From Nymphaea colorata (taxonomy: Eukaryota; Streptophyta; Magnoliopsida; Nymphaeales; Nymphaeaceae): DNA of 64,000 nt. Below, piece by piece: positions 20,348-33,459 of the stretch. Both the position numbers and the translations under genes were made by a program. Position 1 is the stretch's first letter. Each line of letters begins with the position of its first letter. The stretch covers positions 2,172,001-2,236,000 of the forward strand of contig NC_045149.1 of assembly GCF_008831285.2 (NCBI RefSeq), read 5' to 3'. The notes beneath the pieces are model-generated. The model was not told the DNA's origin. It did no database searches and saw nothing but the letters and a program-made list of their open reading frames with translations.

Positions 20348-23300
20348 CATCATTTCAGCAACTTCTAGTTGTTAATGGGGTCTGGCTTTTTGTTGGATCT
20401 AAGGGGCTGATAGTCACAAGAGGCACTACTCCAAATGTACATGTTAACACTTAAAAATTCACTCAAACAAAACCATCATTTGAGACCTCTTCTTTGCACC
20501 AAAGATCAATTGGATGCTACCTTCTTTCACCTCTCTCTCCTTCTCCATTGCTTTTCCCCTCTCGTGTTCCCTTTCTCTAGTTCACATACTAGATAACGAC
20601 ACCAGACTTATGAGCAAGCCTTTGTCTCTCTAGCATGGCTATTCTTTGAACCCTAGAAAATAGTTTCCTTTTGCTCAGCCCTTAGCTCAGCAAAAATTGG
20701 CCAGCAATTTATTCAATAGCAATCTCTAGATCCTAAATGCATTGCCTTCCTCTTCCTCAAGGAGCTCCAAAGCTTCTTTAAGCTAGCTTGTCTTAATCCT
20801 CGCCCTATCGGTGTGACATCCCCCACTTTTTTGTTTATGTTTTTCCTTGATTTTTTATGAATGTTTACTTTTATTTTTTGCTAAGTGATTCGCTTTCGAA
20901 TTGTTGTTTTTTAATTTATTTTATGAATTGATGATGAGTAATGGATTTAAGAGAGAGAGAGAGAGAGAGAGGTTGGATAGATGTTGTTTACATGCAAAAT
21001 TTCACAGTATTTTATATGACTATCCATATGAAAAAAGGTTCAAAGAAATTACACTAGCCTCCATATCTCTTGTAGGAAACTATGAAAGGTAGGACATTAC
21101 CCATATGAGATTGATCGTTCATGACACATTTACCTAGGTAATCAGATCAAGGACTAGACTAAGTTTTTCAGATTCTAAGTTATGTGTGAACAAGATCCTA
21201 ACATTTCCATCACAGCTTTTAACGAAGAAATTCCAGCTGATTGCAGAACTGGTTTCTTAGGTTTTTGGATGTAGACCCGAGATTCCCAATCTAAAATCCA
21301 AATTATTGAGATTCAAGCATAAATTCAAGATCTGACTTAGGAAAATCCACATATGTACTTTGTGGTCTAATTCAAAGATGTAAAACTAAAGACTTGAAAC
21401 TAGGGTTTAGATCTAAGGGGTCAACTGAGTTTGATTCTAAAACCAAAATTTGTAAAATCTAAGATCATTATCTGAATAATATGATTTTGAAATCCAAAGT
21501 TTAAATTGGGGTATGATCCAAACTCTAAGATCCAACTCGTAATTTTGCACCGCTCTTCCTATATTCACGCTCACCAACCACCACTGTAAATTTGGTGGGA
21601 AGTACCATCCAATCTTGCCACTCTTTGTCAGTTTTGAATATAATATTCAAAATGCAAATTGGAATCCAACTCAATGTAAGAACGAAAATCATGATCCAAA
21701 TTGCCAGTAATCTAGATTTGATGCACCAAACATAATATTCAAATTATTATCCAATTTCCTAAATCTTGATTTAATTAGATGATGTAAAATCTAATTCACA
21801 ACGTGTTGATCAATTCTACTCTCACATGAAGCTATTTACACTCAAAAAGAGATTTAGGTGAACCTTACTGGGATCTAACTGGGTTCTAATGTGGGTTAGT
21901 AATGGACCCGTTATAGTGGGCTTCATGTCGGGTCTTGACTAAGGCATAAATTAAACCTAATGTGGATTTGAGTATGATCAATTTTTGTTTTATATCACAA
22001 TCATGTTTGAACCTAGCATTTTAGAAAACAAGTTTGAAATGTAGTTCAAATTTGAAAATGTAAGAGTATGTTTTTGAAAATATGTGTTCCTATAGAAACC
22101 AATTTGAATTAGTTGCATCAAGGGCTACTGTCGCATGCACGTATCTGATAACTCAACCCAATTATCACATGGACATAATTGTATGTGCGTAGTTCAAATT
22201 AAATGCATGATGCAACACGAAAGCAAGTTATGTGAATGTACATCAACATCACATATCATAACAAAACATCTAATTATAGTATGCATAATTTTACAAACTG
22301 AACCCACATAAGAGCGAAGCTAGATCAAGAGTTGAACTAGCTCAAATTCTTTTATTAATTTGAATGCAAATTTGAAATGAAATGTTGCATTATAATATTA
22401 GAAAAAAGCACAATATGTATAATAACATGATGTAGACTAACATGTTGAATTATGATTTGCAAGACTAGACACTGTCGGTTAGAGTTAGGATATGTTGCAA
22501 AACACTAACTATGTTGAAGACATGAGATAAGTCAAAGTTGAACACTAAAATCTGATTGAACGTACGTCAACAATATGCACAAGAAAATTTAGATAAGTGG
22601 AGAGAATAGGACAACTTGATTATGTAGCTGATTTGACAAATTGAAAACCAAGTATGTCTATGTTTGATTGACATGAAATTTAGACTCTATACATGGGACC
22701 ATTAACTGAAAGTGATAGATTTGCAAAATTGTGGGAGCATTTCAGCAAACTCTGACTATTAATGGTGTCTGCGTTTTTGTTGGATCTAAGGTGCTAATAG
22801 TCAAAAGAGGCACTAGTCCAAATGTACAAGTTAACACCTAAAAATTCACTCAAACAAAACCCTCATTTGTAGACCTCTTCTTTGCACCCTTGATCACTTG
22901 GATGCTGCCTTCTTTTACCTCTCTCTCCTCCTCCATTGCTTTTTCCCTCGCGTGTGCCCTTTTTCTAGTTCACAGACTAGATAACGACACCAGACTTATG
23001 AGCAAGCGTCTGTCATCAGCATGGCTATTCTATGAACCCTAGAACAAAGTTCCCTTTTGCTAAGCCCTTCAGTCAGAAAAAATTGTCCAGCAATTTATTC
23101 AATGACAATCTCTAGATCCTAAATGCCTTGTCTTCCTCTTCTTCAAGGAGCTCCAATGCTTCTTTAAGCTAGATTGTCTTCTTACTCGCCCAATCGGTGT
23201 GATCTCCACAACTTTTTTTGTTTATGTTTTCCCTTCATTTTGTTTGAATGTTTACATTTATTTCTTGCTAAGCAATTCACTTTCAAATGGTTGTTTTTTA

Positions 23301-26300
23301 ATTTGTTTTATGAATTGATGTTGAATAATGGATTTAAGAGAGAGAGAGAGAGAGAGAGGTTGAGATAGATGTTGTTTACATGCAAAGTTTCACAGTATTG
23401 CATATGACTTTCCATATTAAAAAAAGTTCAAAGAAAGTGCACTTGCCTTCATATCTCTTGCAAGAAATTACAAAAGGTAGGACCTTACCTATCAGTATGA
23501 GATCTGATCGTTCATGGCACATTTACCTAGGTAATCAGATCAAGGACTAGACTAGGTTTTCAGATTCTAAGTTATGTGTCAACCAAATTCTAACATTTCC
23601 TAAGTTGAGAAAGATGAAAATTTGAAAAATCTAAGTGGATAATCAGAAATTTGAGTACATGAACTGGGAGAATGTAAATTCAGATCCCAAGACATAGTGC
23701 AAGAACTATATTATCATTGATCCATGCAATGATTCATACATCTAATATGAATGCATGCAAACTAGGTCCAAATAGAGTTAAAATCTGGTTTCTTAGGTTT
23801 TTGGATGTGGACTGGAGATTTGTAATCTAAAATCCAAATTATTGAGATTCAAACATAAATTCAAGATCTAACTAAGGAAAATCCAAATGTGTATTTTATG
23901 ATCTAATTCAAAGATGTAAAACTAAAGATTTGAAATTAGGGTTTGGATCTAAGGGGTCAACTGAGTTTGATGTTGAAATCCAAATTTATAAAATCCAATA
24001 TCTTGATCTCAGTAATATGATTTTGAAATCCAAAGTTTAAATTAGGATCTAATCCTATAGGGTATGATCCAAATTCTAAGATCCAGTTTGTAATTTTGCA
24101 CCCCTCTTCCTACATCTCACGCTCAGCAACCGCCACTATAAATTTGGTAGGAAGTGCCATCCATTATTGCCACACTTTGTTAGTATTGGATATAATATTC
24201 AAAATCCAAATTGGAATCCAACTCTATGTAAGAACTGAAATCATGATCCAAGTTACTAGAAATCTAGATTTGATGCTCCGAACATAGTATCCAAATTATT
24301 ATCCAATTTTCTAAGTCTATATTTAATTACATTATGTAAAATCTAATTCACAATGTGTTGATCAATTCTAGTCTCACATGAGCTATCTACACACGAAACG
24401 AGATTTAAGACAACCTAACTAGGATCAGGATTTTAACTAGGTTCCAATGGGGGTTAGTAGTGGGCCTGTTATAGTGGGCTGCATGCCGGGTCTTGACTAA
24501 GGGATAAAGTAAACCTAATGTGGTTTTGAGTATGTTAAATTTTTGTTTTAGATCGTAATCATGTTTTAACCTAGCGTTTTAGAAAATGGGTTTAAAACAT
24601 AGTTCAATTTTGAAAACATGTAGTTCAAGACTACGTTTTAGAAAACGTGTGCCCTTATGAAAATCAATTTGTATCAGTTGTCGCATGTTTGTATCTGATA
24701 ACTCAACCCAATTATCACATGGACATAATTCTACATGCATAGTTCAAAATTAAATGCATGATGTAACACAAAAGCAAGTGATATGAATATACATCAACAT
24801 GAACGAGCATAACAAAGCATCTAATTATAGTATGCATAATATTAAAAACGAAACATACATAAGAGCAAAGCTAGATCAAGAGTTGAACTAGCTCGAATTC
24901 TTTTATTAATTTGAATGCAAATTTGATATGAAATATTGCATGATAATATTAAAAAAAAAAGCACGATAAGCATAACAACAAGAATGTAAAATAACATGTT
25001 CAATTCTGATTTGCAAGCCTAGACACTGTAGGTTGGAGTCAGGATATGTTACAAAACACTAACTATGTTTAAGACATGAGATAAGTCAAAGTTAAACATT
25101 AAAATCGGATTGAACCTACGTCAACAATATGCGCATGAAACTTTGGCTAAGTTGAGGAAATAGGACAACTTGATTAGGTAGCTGATTTGACAAATTTGAA
25201 AAACAAGGATATCTATGTTTGATTGACATTAAATTTGGACTCTATACATGGGACTATTGGCTGAAAGTGATATATTTGAAAAAGCATGGGAGCATTTAGG
25301 CAAATTCTGATTGTCAATGGTGTCTGGGTTTTTGTTGGATCTAAGGTGCTGATAGACACAAGCAGAACTAGTCCAAATGTACATGTTATCACTTAAAAAT
25401 TCACTCAAACAAAACCCTCGTTTGTAGACCTCTTCTTTTCACCCTAAATCATTTAGATGCTCCCTTCTTTCACCACTCTCTCCTTCTCCATTGCCTTTTC
25501 CCTCTCATGTGTTCTTTCCTAGTTCACGTACTAGATAATGACACCAGACTTATGAGTAAGCCTTTGTCCCACTAGCATGGCTATTCTTTGAACCCTAAAA
25601 CATAGTTTCCTTTTGCTAAGCCCTTCAATTTGCAAAAATTAGCCAGCACTTTATTCAGTAGCAATCTCTAAATCCAAATGCATTGTCTACCTCTTCGTCA
25701 AAGACCTCCAAAGCTTCTTTAAGCTAGCTTGTCTTCTTCCTCACACTATGAGTGTGATCTTCACCATTTTTTGGTTTATGTTTTCCCTTGATTTTGTATG
25801 AATGTTTACTTTTATTTCTTGCTAAGGGATTCACTTTCAAATGGCTTTTTTAATTCGTTGTGTCAATTGATGGTGAGAAATGGATTTAAGAATGAGAGAG
25901 AGGATGAGATAGATTTGTTTACATGCAAAGTTTCATAGTATTACATATGACTTTCCATATGAAAAAAAGTTCAAAGAAAGTGCACTTGCCTCCATATCAA
26001 TTGTAGGAAATTACGAAAGATAGGACCTTATCTATTAGTACGAGATCTGATCATTCATGGCACCTTTATCTAGGTAATCAGATCAAGGACTAGACTAAGT
26101 TTTTCATATTCTAACTTGTGTGTCAACCAAATTCTATCATTTCCTAATTTGAGAAAGATGAAAATTTGGAAAATCAAAGTGGATAATCCAAAATTTGAGT
26201 ACATGAACTGAGAGAATCTAAATTGAGATCCCAACACATAGGACACAATGCGTGGTCTGTATTATCATTGATTCATGGAATGACTCAGATCTAATATGAA

Positions 26301-27835
26301 TGCATGCAGACTAGGTCCAGACAGAGTTAAGATCTGGTTTCTTAGGTTTTGGATGTGGACTGGAGATTTGTAGTCTAAAATCCAAATTATTGAGATTCAA
26401 GCATAAATTCAAGATCTGACTTATGAAAATCCAAATGTGTACTTGATGATCAAATTCAAAGATGTAAAATTAAAGATTTGAAATTAGGGTTTGGATCTAA
26501 GGGGTCAACTGAGTTTGATTTTGAAATCCAAATTTGTAATCTGATATCTTGATCTCAATAATATGATTTTGAAAACCAAAGTTTAAATTAGGATCTTGCC
26601 CTATAGGGTATGATCCAAATTTTAGGTTCCAGGTTGTAATTTTTCACCCCTCTTCCTATATCTCAGGCTCAGCAACCGCCACTATAAATTTGGTGGGAAG
26701 TGCCATCCATTCTTGTGACTATTTGTTAGTTTTGGATATAATATTCAAAATCCAAATTGATCCAACTCTATGTAAGAACAAAAATCATGATCCAAATTAT
26801 TAGAAATCTAGATTTGATGCTCCAAACATAATATCCAAATTAGTATCCAATTTTCTAAATGTTGATTTAATTACATGATGTAAAATCTAATTCACAATGT
26901 GTTGATGAATTTTAGTGTCATGTGAGCTATCTACACTCAAAAAGAGATGTAGGTGAACCTAACTAGGATAAAGATTTTAACTGGGTTCCAATGTCGGTTA
27001 GTAGTGGGTCTGTTATAGTGGGCTGCATGCTGGTCTTAACTAAGGCATAAAGTAAACCTAATTTGGCTTTGAGTATGTTAAATTTTTGTTTTAGATCGCA
27101 ATCATGTTTGAACTTAGCATTGTAGAAAACGGGTTTGAAGCATAGTTTAATTATGAAAATGTGTTGTTCAAGACTACATTTTTGAAAATGTGTGTCCTTA
27201 TGAAAATGAATTTGGATCAGTTGCATAGAAGGGCTATTGTCGCATGCATGTATCTGACAACCCAGCCCAATTATCACATGGACATAATTCTACATGCATA
27301 GTTCAAAATTAAATGCATGATGCAATGCGAAAGCAAGTTATATGATTGTACATAAACATCACAGAGCATAACAAAACATTTAATTATAGTATGCATAATT
27401 TTAAAAACTGAACCCACATAATAGTGAAGCTAGATCAAGAGTTGAACTAGCTCGACTTCTTTTATTAATTTGAATGCAAATTTGAAATGAAATATTGCAT
27501 GATAATTAAAAAGAAAGCATGCTATGCATAATAACAAGAATGTAAACTAATATGTTCAATTTTGATTTGACTCTATAGGTTGGATTTAGGATACATTACC
27601 AAACACTATGTTGAAGACATGAGACTAGTCAAAGTTAAAGAGTAAAATCAGATTGAACCTACGTCAAGAATTTGCACATGAAAATTTGCTATGTCGAGAA
27701 AATAGGACAACTTGATTAGGTAGCTGATTTGACAAATTGTAAAACAAGGACATCTATGTTGGATAGACATCAAATTTGGTAGAGAAACCCTCTAGACATT
27801 GGACAATCAGCTGAAAGTGATCGATTTGAAAAATC
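20348..27835 (+). repeat. Tandem array R1: three ~2.4-2.55-kb units
   Basis: Three head-to-tail copies are recognised by anchors in the same order. TGTTGGATCT lies at 20,391, 22,779 and 25,333; GTAATCAGATCAAGG lies at 21,138, 23,531 and 26,074. The periods are about 2,390 bp (A to B) and 2,545-2,555 bp (B to C). Approximate units: A 20,348-22,734, B 22,735-25,290, C 25,291-27,835. In unit A, about 200 bp present in B and C after CTAACATTTC are replaced by about 44 unrelated bases. Units A and B carry a (GA)n run at the same place (about 20,951 and 23,338); C has only a trace. No long ORF, RT or transposase motif is present, so the nature of the unit is unknown. Confidence 0.88.
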
Positions 27836-29999
27836 ATTTAGGATATAAAAGATATAAGATCAGAAACATATGCTGGAAACCCAAAATTGCATTAAACAGA
27901 GTCTGAAAATAAGTTAACAGGTACATTTGCTCTGACAAAAACTTTATCAAATCAACTTAGATCATTCTGAAAATTGACATGTTGACTCTCAGCGTAACGG
28001 AGTATCAATAAAACTTTAAAGATCAAAAAACCATTTGGAAAACAAAAAGTTATGACTTTGGGAACTTAGAGCAGAAATATAGATAACAGAAAACAACATA
28101 AACATAACTGACTTCATGATTACGTTTGGAACAATGGAAATGGTATTAAATCAACTTGGTCTTTCCTAAATTTTGATTTATAGATTCTTTACATAACATA
28201 GAATCCACAAGAGTTGAATGTTTTGAAAAATGTTAAAGGGAGAGTGAAATGACATCATGAAGTTGGTGGCGATTAAGCCTATACACAATTCTACAGAAAG
28301 CTGCAAAAAAATAGTCACCTAATGAGCTGGTAAAATCAGCTTCGAATTAGCTAAATTAGTATGGAGAGAAACTAGGTACATAGAAATGACTTTTTCATTT
28401 TACAGAACACGAATTGGGGTCTTAATCAAAGGTGATGAAGTTTGTAAATTAGATTAATTTCATGATCTGATTTCTGTAGAATGTTGCCGAAAACAGACTT
28501 TGGGAAAACAACCAAATACAAAAACAAATGAGCTTAGAATTTGATAAAGTTTGGGAAAACCAAACTAGACACATAGGAAAAACATGTCCCTTTTATGAAT
28601 TGTGGTTAGAGAGATATAACTTCTTGAATTTAGGCAAAATTGTAAAAAATACATTCCAAAATAAGATATTTTACGAATTGTTGTTAGAGAGATATAAAGA
28701 AACTCAATAGGATATTAAACAAAGTACATTCCAATAAGATTAACATATTTCCTGATTAAAAGATAAGAGATTAGAAAGTGAAGATGAGGAATATTACTTT
28801 TTGTTTGGACACCATGTGTGGCTCACATCTCAGTGTGCTTTTAAGTTTTAACTACAAACTTATAAAGTTGATTGGCATTTTCCCTTACATTTCTTTGTTG
28901 GAACATTAAAAAGGTAAAGGAAATAATAACTGATCCTAGGAACCCCATTAAGATGTAAACCATCTCCAACATTTGATGACACTTTAGTTAGATAATGTCT
29001 TGCATAAGACCATCTATAAAGACTTTTATATGTGAAGTGATCAAAGAACATAAAGATCCACAAAAACCATAATTAATATACTTCATTATAGATTGCTTTG
29101 TATAACGAATATGTTTGTAACCGTGTTAGTATTATTTTGGTATGCATATGCACATGGAGAACATATTGCTAGCTAGTCATTTGTGAGAAGGAGTAGATTG
29201 TTGTTGTTGTAAAGGGATTGCAATTCCATGTTATATGCATAAAAATAACTTGAATCAGGTTGTACTGCCAGTAGGGCCAAGTATTGGTTTCCATTTATTT
29301 AGATTTTATCCAAATATATTGTTGGCAAAGAGTAGGGTCCTATAAGCATTTAGAAGCATGGGTGTGATTGAGATTTGTGTTCAAGTGTTCAAAGAACAAC
29401 TTGTACATGCTTGCTTCAAATAGCTTCCTAATTAAGAAAGTCAAGCTGTGAGTAGGGCTGTTATCCAATGATGTGGCTAAGCCTGAGTTCAAATAGGGTT
29501 TAGGTGGTTGCTGTTTGGCTCTTAGAGGCATCATTCTTTTTATGAAGACTGCGTTATCAAGAATTTAAGGATCAAGGTCCTAGCCTAGAAATTCTACCAT
29601 TTAAATTTTCAATTAGATAGAAGTAACCAACCATTGGACCACAGAGCTCATTTTGAGTATTTAAGGCATTGTAGTAGACTAAAAAAAGTAGACCTGCTAT
29701 TGATCTGTGACAATCACAAACAAAATCAGAAATAGCTTATTGATAATGCTCAACACATGGAAGTTCCTCACTACATTATGTCACTCAACCAATTGAAATA
29801 GATGACTTGCTCAATGTAGTTCATTAGTTTTGACCATTGAAGTACGCATGCATGGAAGTTCTCGTAATAGAACGAAGAAAATAAAGTCATATAGTTCAAG
29901 GAACTGATAGCCACCTAAGCAATAAAAGTCATTGTAATGAGAAAATATCATTTATGTTAGAGATAACCAAAACCACTTCGAATGACGAGAATGTGTGTT

Positions 30000-30034
<35 letters not shown>

Positions 30035-30107
30035 CAGACAGAGAGAGAGAGAGACAGAGACAGAGACAAATAAAGAGAGAGAGACCTCTAGATTTCTAGC
30101 TTAGGAG
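27836..30107. other. Non-coding stretch right of the R1 array
   Basis: I see no recognisable gene. A 77-bp local duplication (GAATTGTGGTTAGAGAGATA at 28,598 and its near copy at 28,675) is present. An open frame of 67 codons on the minus strand (29,063-28,860) is varied in composition but matches nothing I know. A (TG)n(AG)n microsatellite fills about 29,996-30,085. Confidence 0.55.
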
Positions 30108-30202
30108 CATTACATTCGATATCTCAAATTGCACCTCCAAATCCCTTATTTATAACAATCTTTAAGGTAGACCCCATCCAGACCCAAACCTCGGCACTAA
30201 CA
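30108..30202 (-). repeat. Inverted partial LTR, head-to-head with the next element
   Basis: Read on the minus strand it starts TGTTAG at 30,202 and follows the first ~95 bases of the 3' LTR at 32,187 (GGTTATAAGTAAGGGATTTT-like and TATCGAATGTAAT blocks). The plus-strand 5' LTR begins immediately to its right, so the two LTR starts face away from each other and form a hairpin-capable inverted repeat. Confidence 0.7.
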
Positions 30203-30383
30203 TTAATTGTAATTTGAGATAGGTCAGGAATCGGGTCTATTGGACTGACCAAAAGATTATTATAAGGGATTTGGGAGTGCAGTTTGGGATATTGAATGTA
30301 ATGCAATCCTTCCTCTGGGTCATGTGACTGAGTCTTGGGTAGTGTTTTTATTGTAAGAGGCGGTAGTTAGTAGTTGGGTGCAA

Positions 30384-30396
30384 TGGTATCACAGCC
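30384..30396 (+). other. Primer-binding site (initiator tRNA-Met type)
   Basis: TGGTATCACAGCC directly follows the 5' LTR; the plant initiator tRNA-Met site is normally TGGTATCAGAGC. One base differs. Confidence 0.7.
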
Positions 30397-30479
30397 GGAC
30401 TATGAAGGCAACCTGATGAGAGACGTTCCAGATTGGCGTAGGTGGGGATCGATGGGAAGTGCGAATGAAAGAAACATTT

Positions 30480-30941
30480 AAGATGACTAATCGAAGGATG
30501 GCGGACATCAACCAGAAACTGCAGGCAATCAGCTCTGGGCCACTCATTATAAAGGAGTTGCTATTGTAGTTGCTTCGCCACACGTACGACACTTCTAAGC
30601 AAGATACAACCAGGGACGACGGAGGAACCTCTGATTCAAGAGTGACCCTTGGGAATATGCTAAGCACATCATCGGTTGTCGCTGCTTCTAAGGTCAAGTT
30701 TGTTGCCGAAGCGGAACAGAGAAACAGTCCAGCGTTTTCGGATCGTATGGGTGAAGAAGATGTTGCTCCAGGAATTGTGGCTGAAATGCCAACGAAGAGC
30801 GACACATTCATTCCTAGGAATAAAAATAATGAAAAGGCAATGGGACATGCCGAGTTGACCCTCAAGTGGGCGACCATATCTATTGACATCCTCCTGTTGG
30901 TGGAAGGGGGAGAGGGATGCCAAGACGGTCGAGATCTTTGA
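30480..30941 (+). pseudogene. Gag-like reading frame of the small LTR element
   Basis: A frame starting MTNRRMADINQKLQAI runs through one TAG (near 30,568-30,570) and then stays open for about 123 codons to 30,941. The first part resembles the short coiled N-terminus of gypsy-type gag proteins; the rest (acidic, Ser/Thr-rich) is not recognisable. No CCHC zinc knuckle is visible. The assignment as gag rests on position after the primer-binding site. Confidence 0.4.
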
Positions 30942-31041
30942 CCAAGACTTCCTTCAGGATATCTTTTACAGCAATGATTAGATGCAGCCTCTGGCTACCT
31001 TGGGTAGACACACCTGAAGCGTTCCGTTTGGCGATCAAGTA

Positions 31042-32186
31042 TTGTGGAAGATGGCGAGCATGCCACTACGTTTTTGCATCCATCAGTCACAGTTATACAG
31101 CTTTGTGTGCCCAATAACAAAGAGGGTGGTGCCTACATTCATTATCATGATATGGATGAACAAAGACATGCAAGCCTATAACCTTTTGGCTGATATGTGT
31201 CCCACCTCTTTTAGTATGGAAAACTGTATGATATTATTCACTACTCTAAAATCAGCCAGCAAGATGCTACCCTGCCATCATTTTGAATTTGTAGCTTGGG
31301 TAGGAAAGGCCATTAATGTGTCCCTTTTTGGATCCAATGATGGCCAACTCCGCATACGTTTTGATGGAAAGAAGGAAGCAATTATTATTTCTTGCATGAG
31401 CGTATGAATTGCGGGCAGACATTCACTTCATGGAAAGGAGAGGAACAAATGAAATCGAGGTGCCAACTAAAGAGGCAGAGCAGGTGTATAGAGCCCTACA
31501 ATTGCAAATGAATAAAAGGGAAGGCGCTTGCTCCCATCTAATAGAACAATTCCTTCAACATACTTCTGCTAGAACAAGGTGGACCTTGGTAAACTGTACT
31601 TATTCTTGTAGATCAACAGCTAGAAAGTGTTATGAAGTGGATGAGATAGAAGATGAGATCGTACGAAGTCTAAAAATGTCTGGCAGTCCATTCTGAAGAT
31701 CCCTATAAATATCTCAAGATAAAGGATATGTACTGGGCAGAAGGCTACCACCCCATGACGTTACAGGCTAAGGCTGGTCAAAGCTGGTGCATGAGTTGTG
31801 CAAGGCCTTCCATCGGATTGGATATTGGAAGAGTTTACGGGCAACCCGCATCAGAGGCCTTCCCATCAGTTACTATCTCATCTTCTAGAGCTGGGCTCAT
31901 GCTTTGCATTAACTTCCACCGCAACTATCTAAACATGAAAGAATAAGAAAGATAGGAAATGGCAATCCAATTGATTGTTATCTATGGTTATCTCTCGTGC
32001 TCATTTTGTGGAAGCGTCGGAGAGGGAGCAGCTGATTTTCAAGTGTGCACTTATACTATCGCGACTGTTAGTGGGTGGTCCACTTTGTCCTGCGGACAGC
32101 AAGGAAGGAACCTTCTTCGTTGGCATTCAATTCCCATGCTAACACCTTGAGGTCAATCTCAAGGTGTTTTTCGAAAGAGGGAGTAA
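31042..32186 (+). other. Internal region of the small LTR element, unidentified frames
   Basis: Adjacent open frames (31,042-31,407; 31,409-31,696; 31,728-31,946) have higher GC and more varied composition than the flanks. Recognisable wording is lacking: for example AWVGKAINVSLFGSNDGQ and TNEIEVPTKEAEQVYRAL match no retroelement domain I know. A reading close to the 3' end (VEASEREQLIFKCALILS) is also open. This could be decayed pol beyond recognition or captured host DNA. Confidence 0.4.
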
Positions 32187-32417
32187 TGTTAGTATCCAGG
32201 TTTTGGATCAGGAATCGGGTCTGGATCGGGTTTACTGGACTGATCCAAAAGATGGTTATAAGTAAGGGATTTTGAGGTGCAATTTGGGGTATCGAATGTA
32301 ATTCAATCCTTCCCTGGGTGAGGGTTTTGCTCTAATTGTGTTATGGCAGAGCATGTGAGTGAGTCTTGGGTAGTGTTTTCATTGTAAGAGGTGGCAGGTG
32401 GCAGGTGGCTGCTAACA
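32187..32417 (+). repeat. 3' LTR, 231 bp, of the small LTR element
   Basis: Bounded by TGTTAG at the left and CTAACA at the right, a 6-bp terminal inverted repeat. It ends with a GGCAGGTGGCAGGTGGC triplication. It matches the degraded 5' LTR and, inversely, 30,108-30,202. Confidence 0.8.
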
Positions 32418-33459
32418 CCAACATCAAGATAGAATCTAGAACCACTACTGCTGACAGCAGTAATATGACACTGTCAATGGTCATCTCATGAAGTTAAATT
32501 ATGACACACAATTCAAATTAATTAAACATTGAAGTTAATATAAGTAAGCAAATAATGAACTTTAGAAACTAAATGCAGATTATCACATGGAACCATGAAA
32601 TAGTTAAACATATATATAGTTGCAAAAACTGACCAGATGTTCCTTTATGTCACATTTTGTGCAAAATATGCATTTTTCTTCCATCCTTCTTGGTTGTCTA
32701 GAAAACCGTAACAATTAAAATATGGAAAACAAAAGTGAATATGAATGAAATATATGCTTCCTTTTTATATTTCAATACTACGTATTAGGGGGAGGTTGTG
32801 TGATGATCTGTGGACACATAATGGTGTTAGTAGTGTACCTCAACATTGCTTAGAGTACAAACTCATGGAGGTATAATAAGTGGCAGTCTCCAGGACGTAA
32901 CTCCTAATTCAGCTCATAACAAGGCCCTACCAGGAAAGCTAGATTTGAGCAAGCACACACTTTGCTAGGATAGTAGTAGAACTTCTAATTTGTAATTTGG
33001 TCTCAGTGCTTTTTTCATGGTCAGATATATTACTAACATGAAGGATCAATCACCAACATGTCTAAGTGTCCATGCCTAAGTGAAGATCAGGACAAGGAGA
33101 GGACAACCAGTACATATGAACCACCATGGTAGAGTAACATGGATATATGAAGATTTGAAAAAGAAAGAAGCCGACAAAAATGTAAGTTAAGTGCATAATA
33201 TAACATATTTATCTGTCACTATTTGTTCAGATTGTCTAAAAATTACGGATTAAGTTGACACAACAACATCTTTACTCAAACATGTCGGTTAAATGCTACT
33301 TGACTAGTTAACGACTCAAGCTTGAATATTTGCAAGTTCAGTTTTACATATAAACTCTAAGGGGTCTAAGGACCTGCTTTGGTATCAGTATGGGTGCCAA
33401 ACCACTTTTTCGAAGAAAAAACCAGTTTCCTGTCTATTTTGGCTGATAGAAACCTAGTT
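32418..33459. other. Non-coding stretch
   Basis: I see no gene, LTR or long repeat. AT-rich, with a short TA-rich run near 32,610. Confidence 0.55.

Larger units (their letters stand above)
30203..32417 (+). mobile_element. Small LTR retroelement without recognisable pol
   Basis: 5' LTR about 30,203-30,383 (left end degraded), primer-binding site at 30,384, internal region of about 1.8 kb, purine tract AAAGAGGGAGTAA just before 32,187, and a 3' LTR of 231 bp (32,187-32,417) bounded by TGTTAG and CTAACA. The LTRs share GGTCAGGAATCGGGTCT-type text, the GTAATTCAATCCTTCC block and the GAGTCTTGGGTAGTGTTTT block. No protease, RT or integrase motif was found in any frame, so it would depend on other elements. 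It is either a deletion derivative or a TRIM/LARD-like non-autonomous element, possibly with acquired sequence. Confidence 0.75.

Noticed and set aside
20348-27835. The R1 array as a CRISPR-like or coding tandem gene family
   Set aside because: Units are about 2.5 kb with no short repeat-spacer pattern and no conserved open frame.
29996-30085. Purine-rich run before the small LTR element as a polypurine tract
   Set aside because: It is a (TG)n(AG)n microsatellite outside the element and not next to an LTR start on the proper side.
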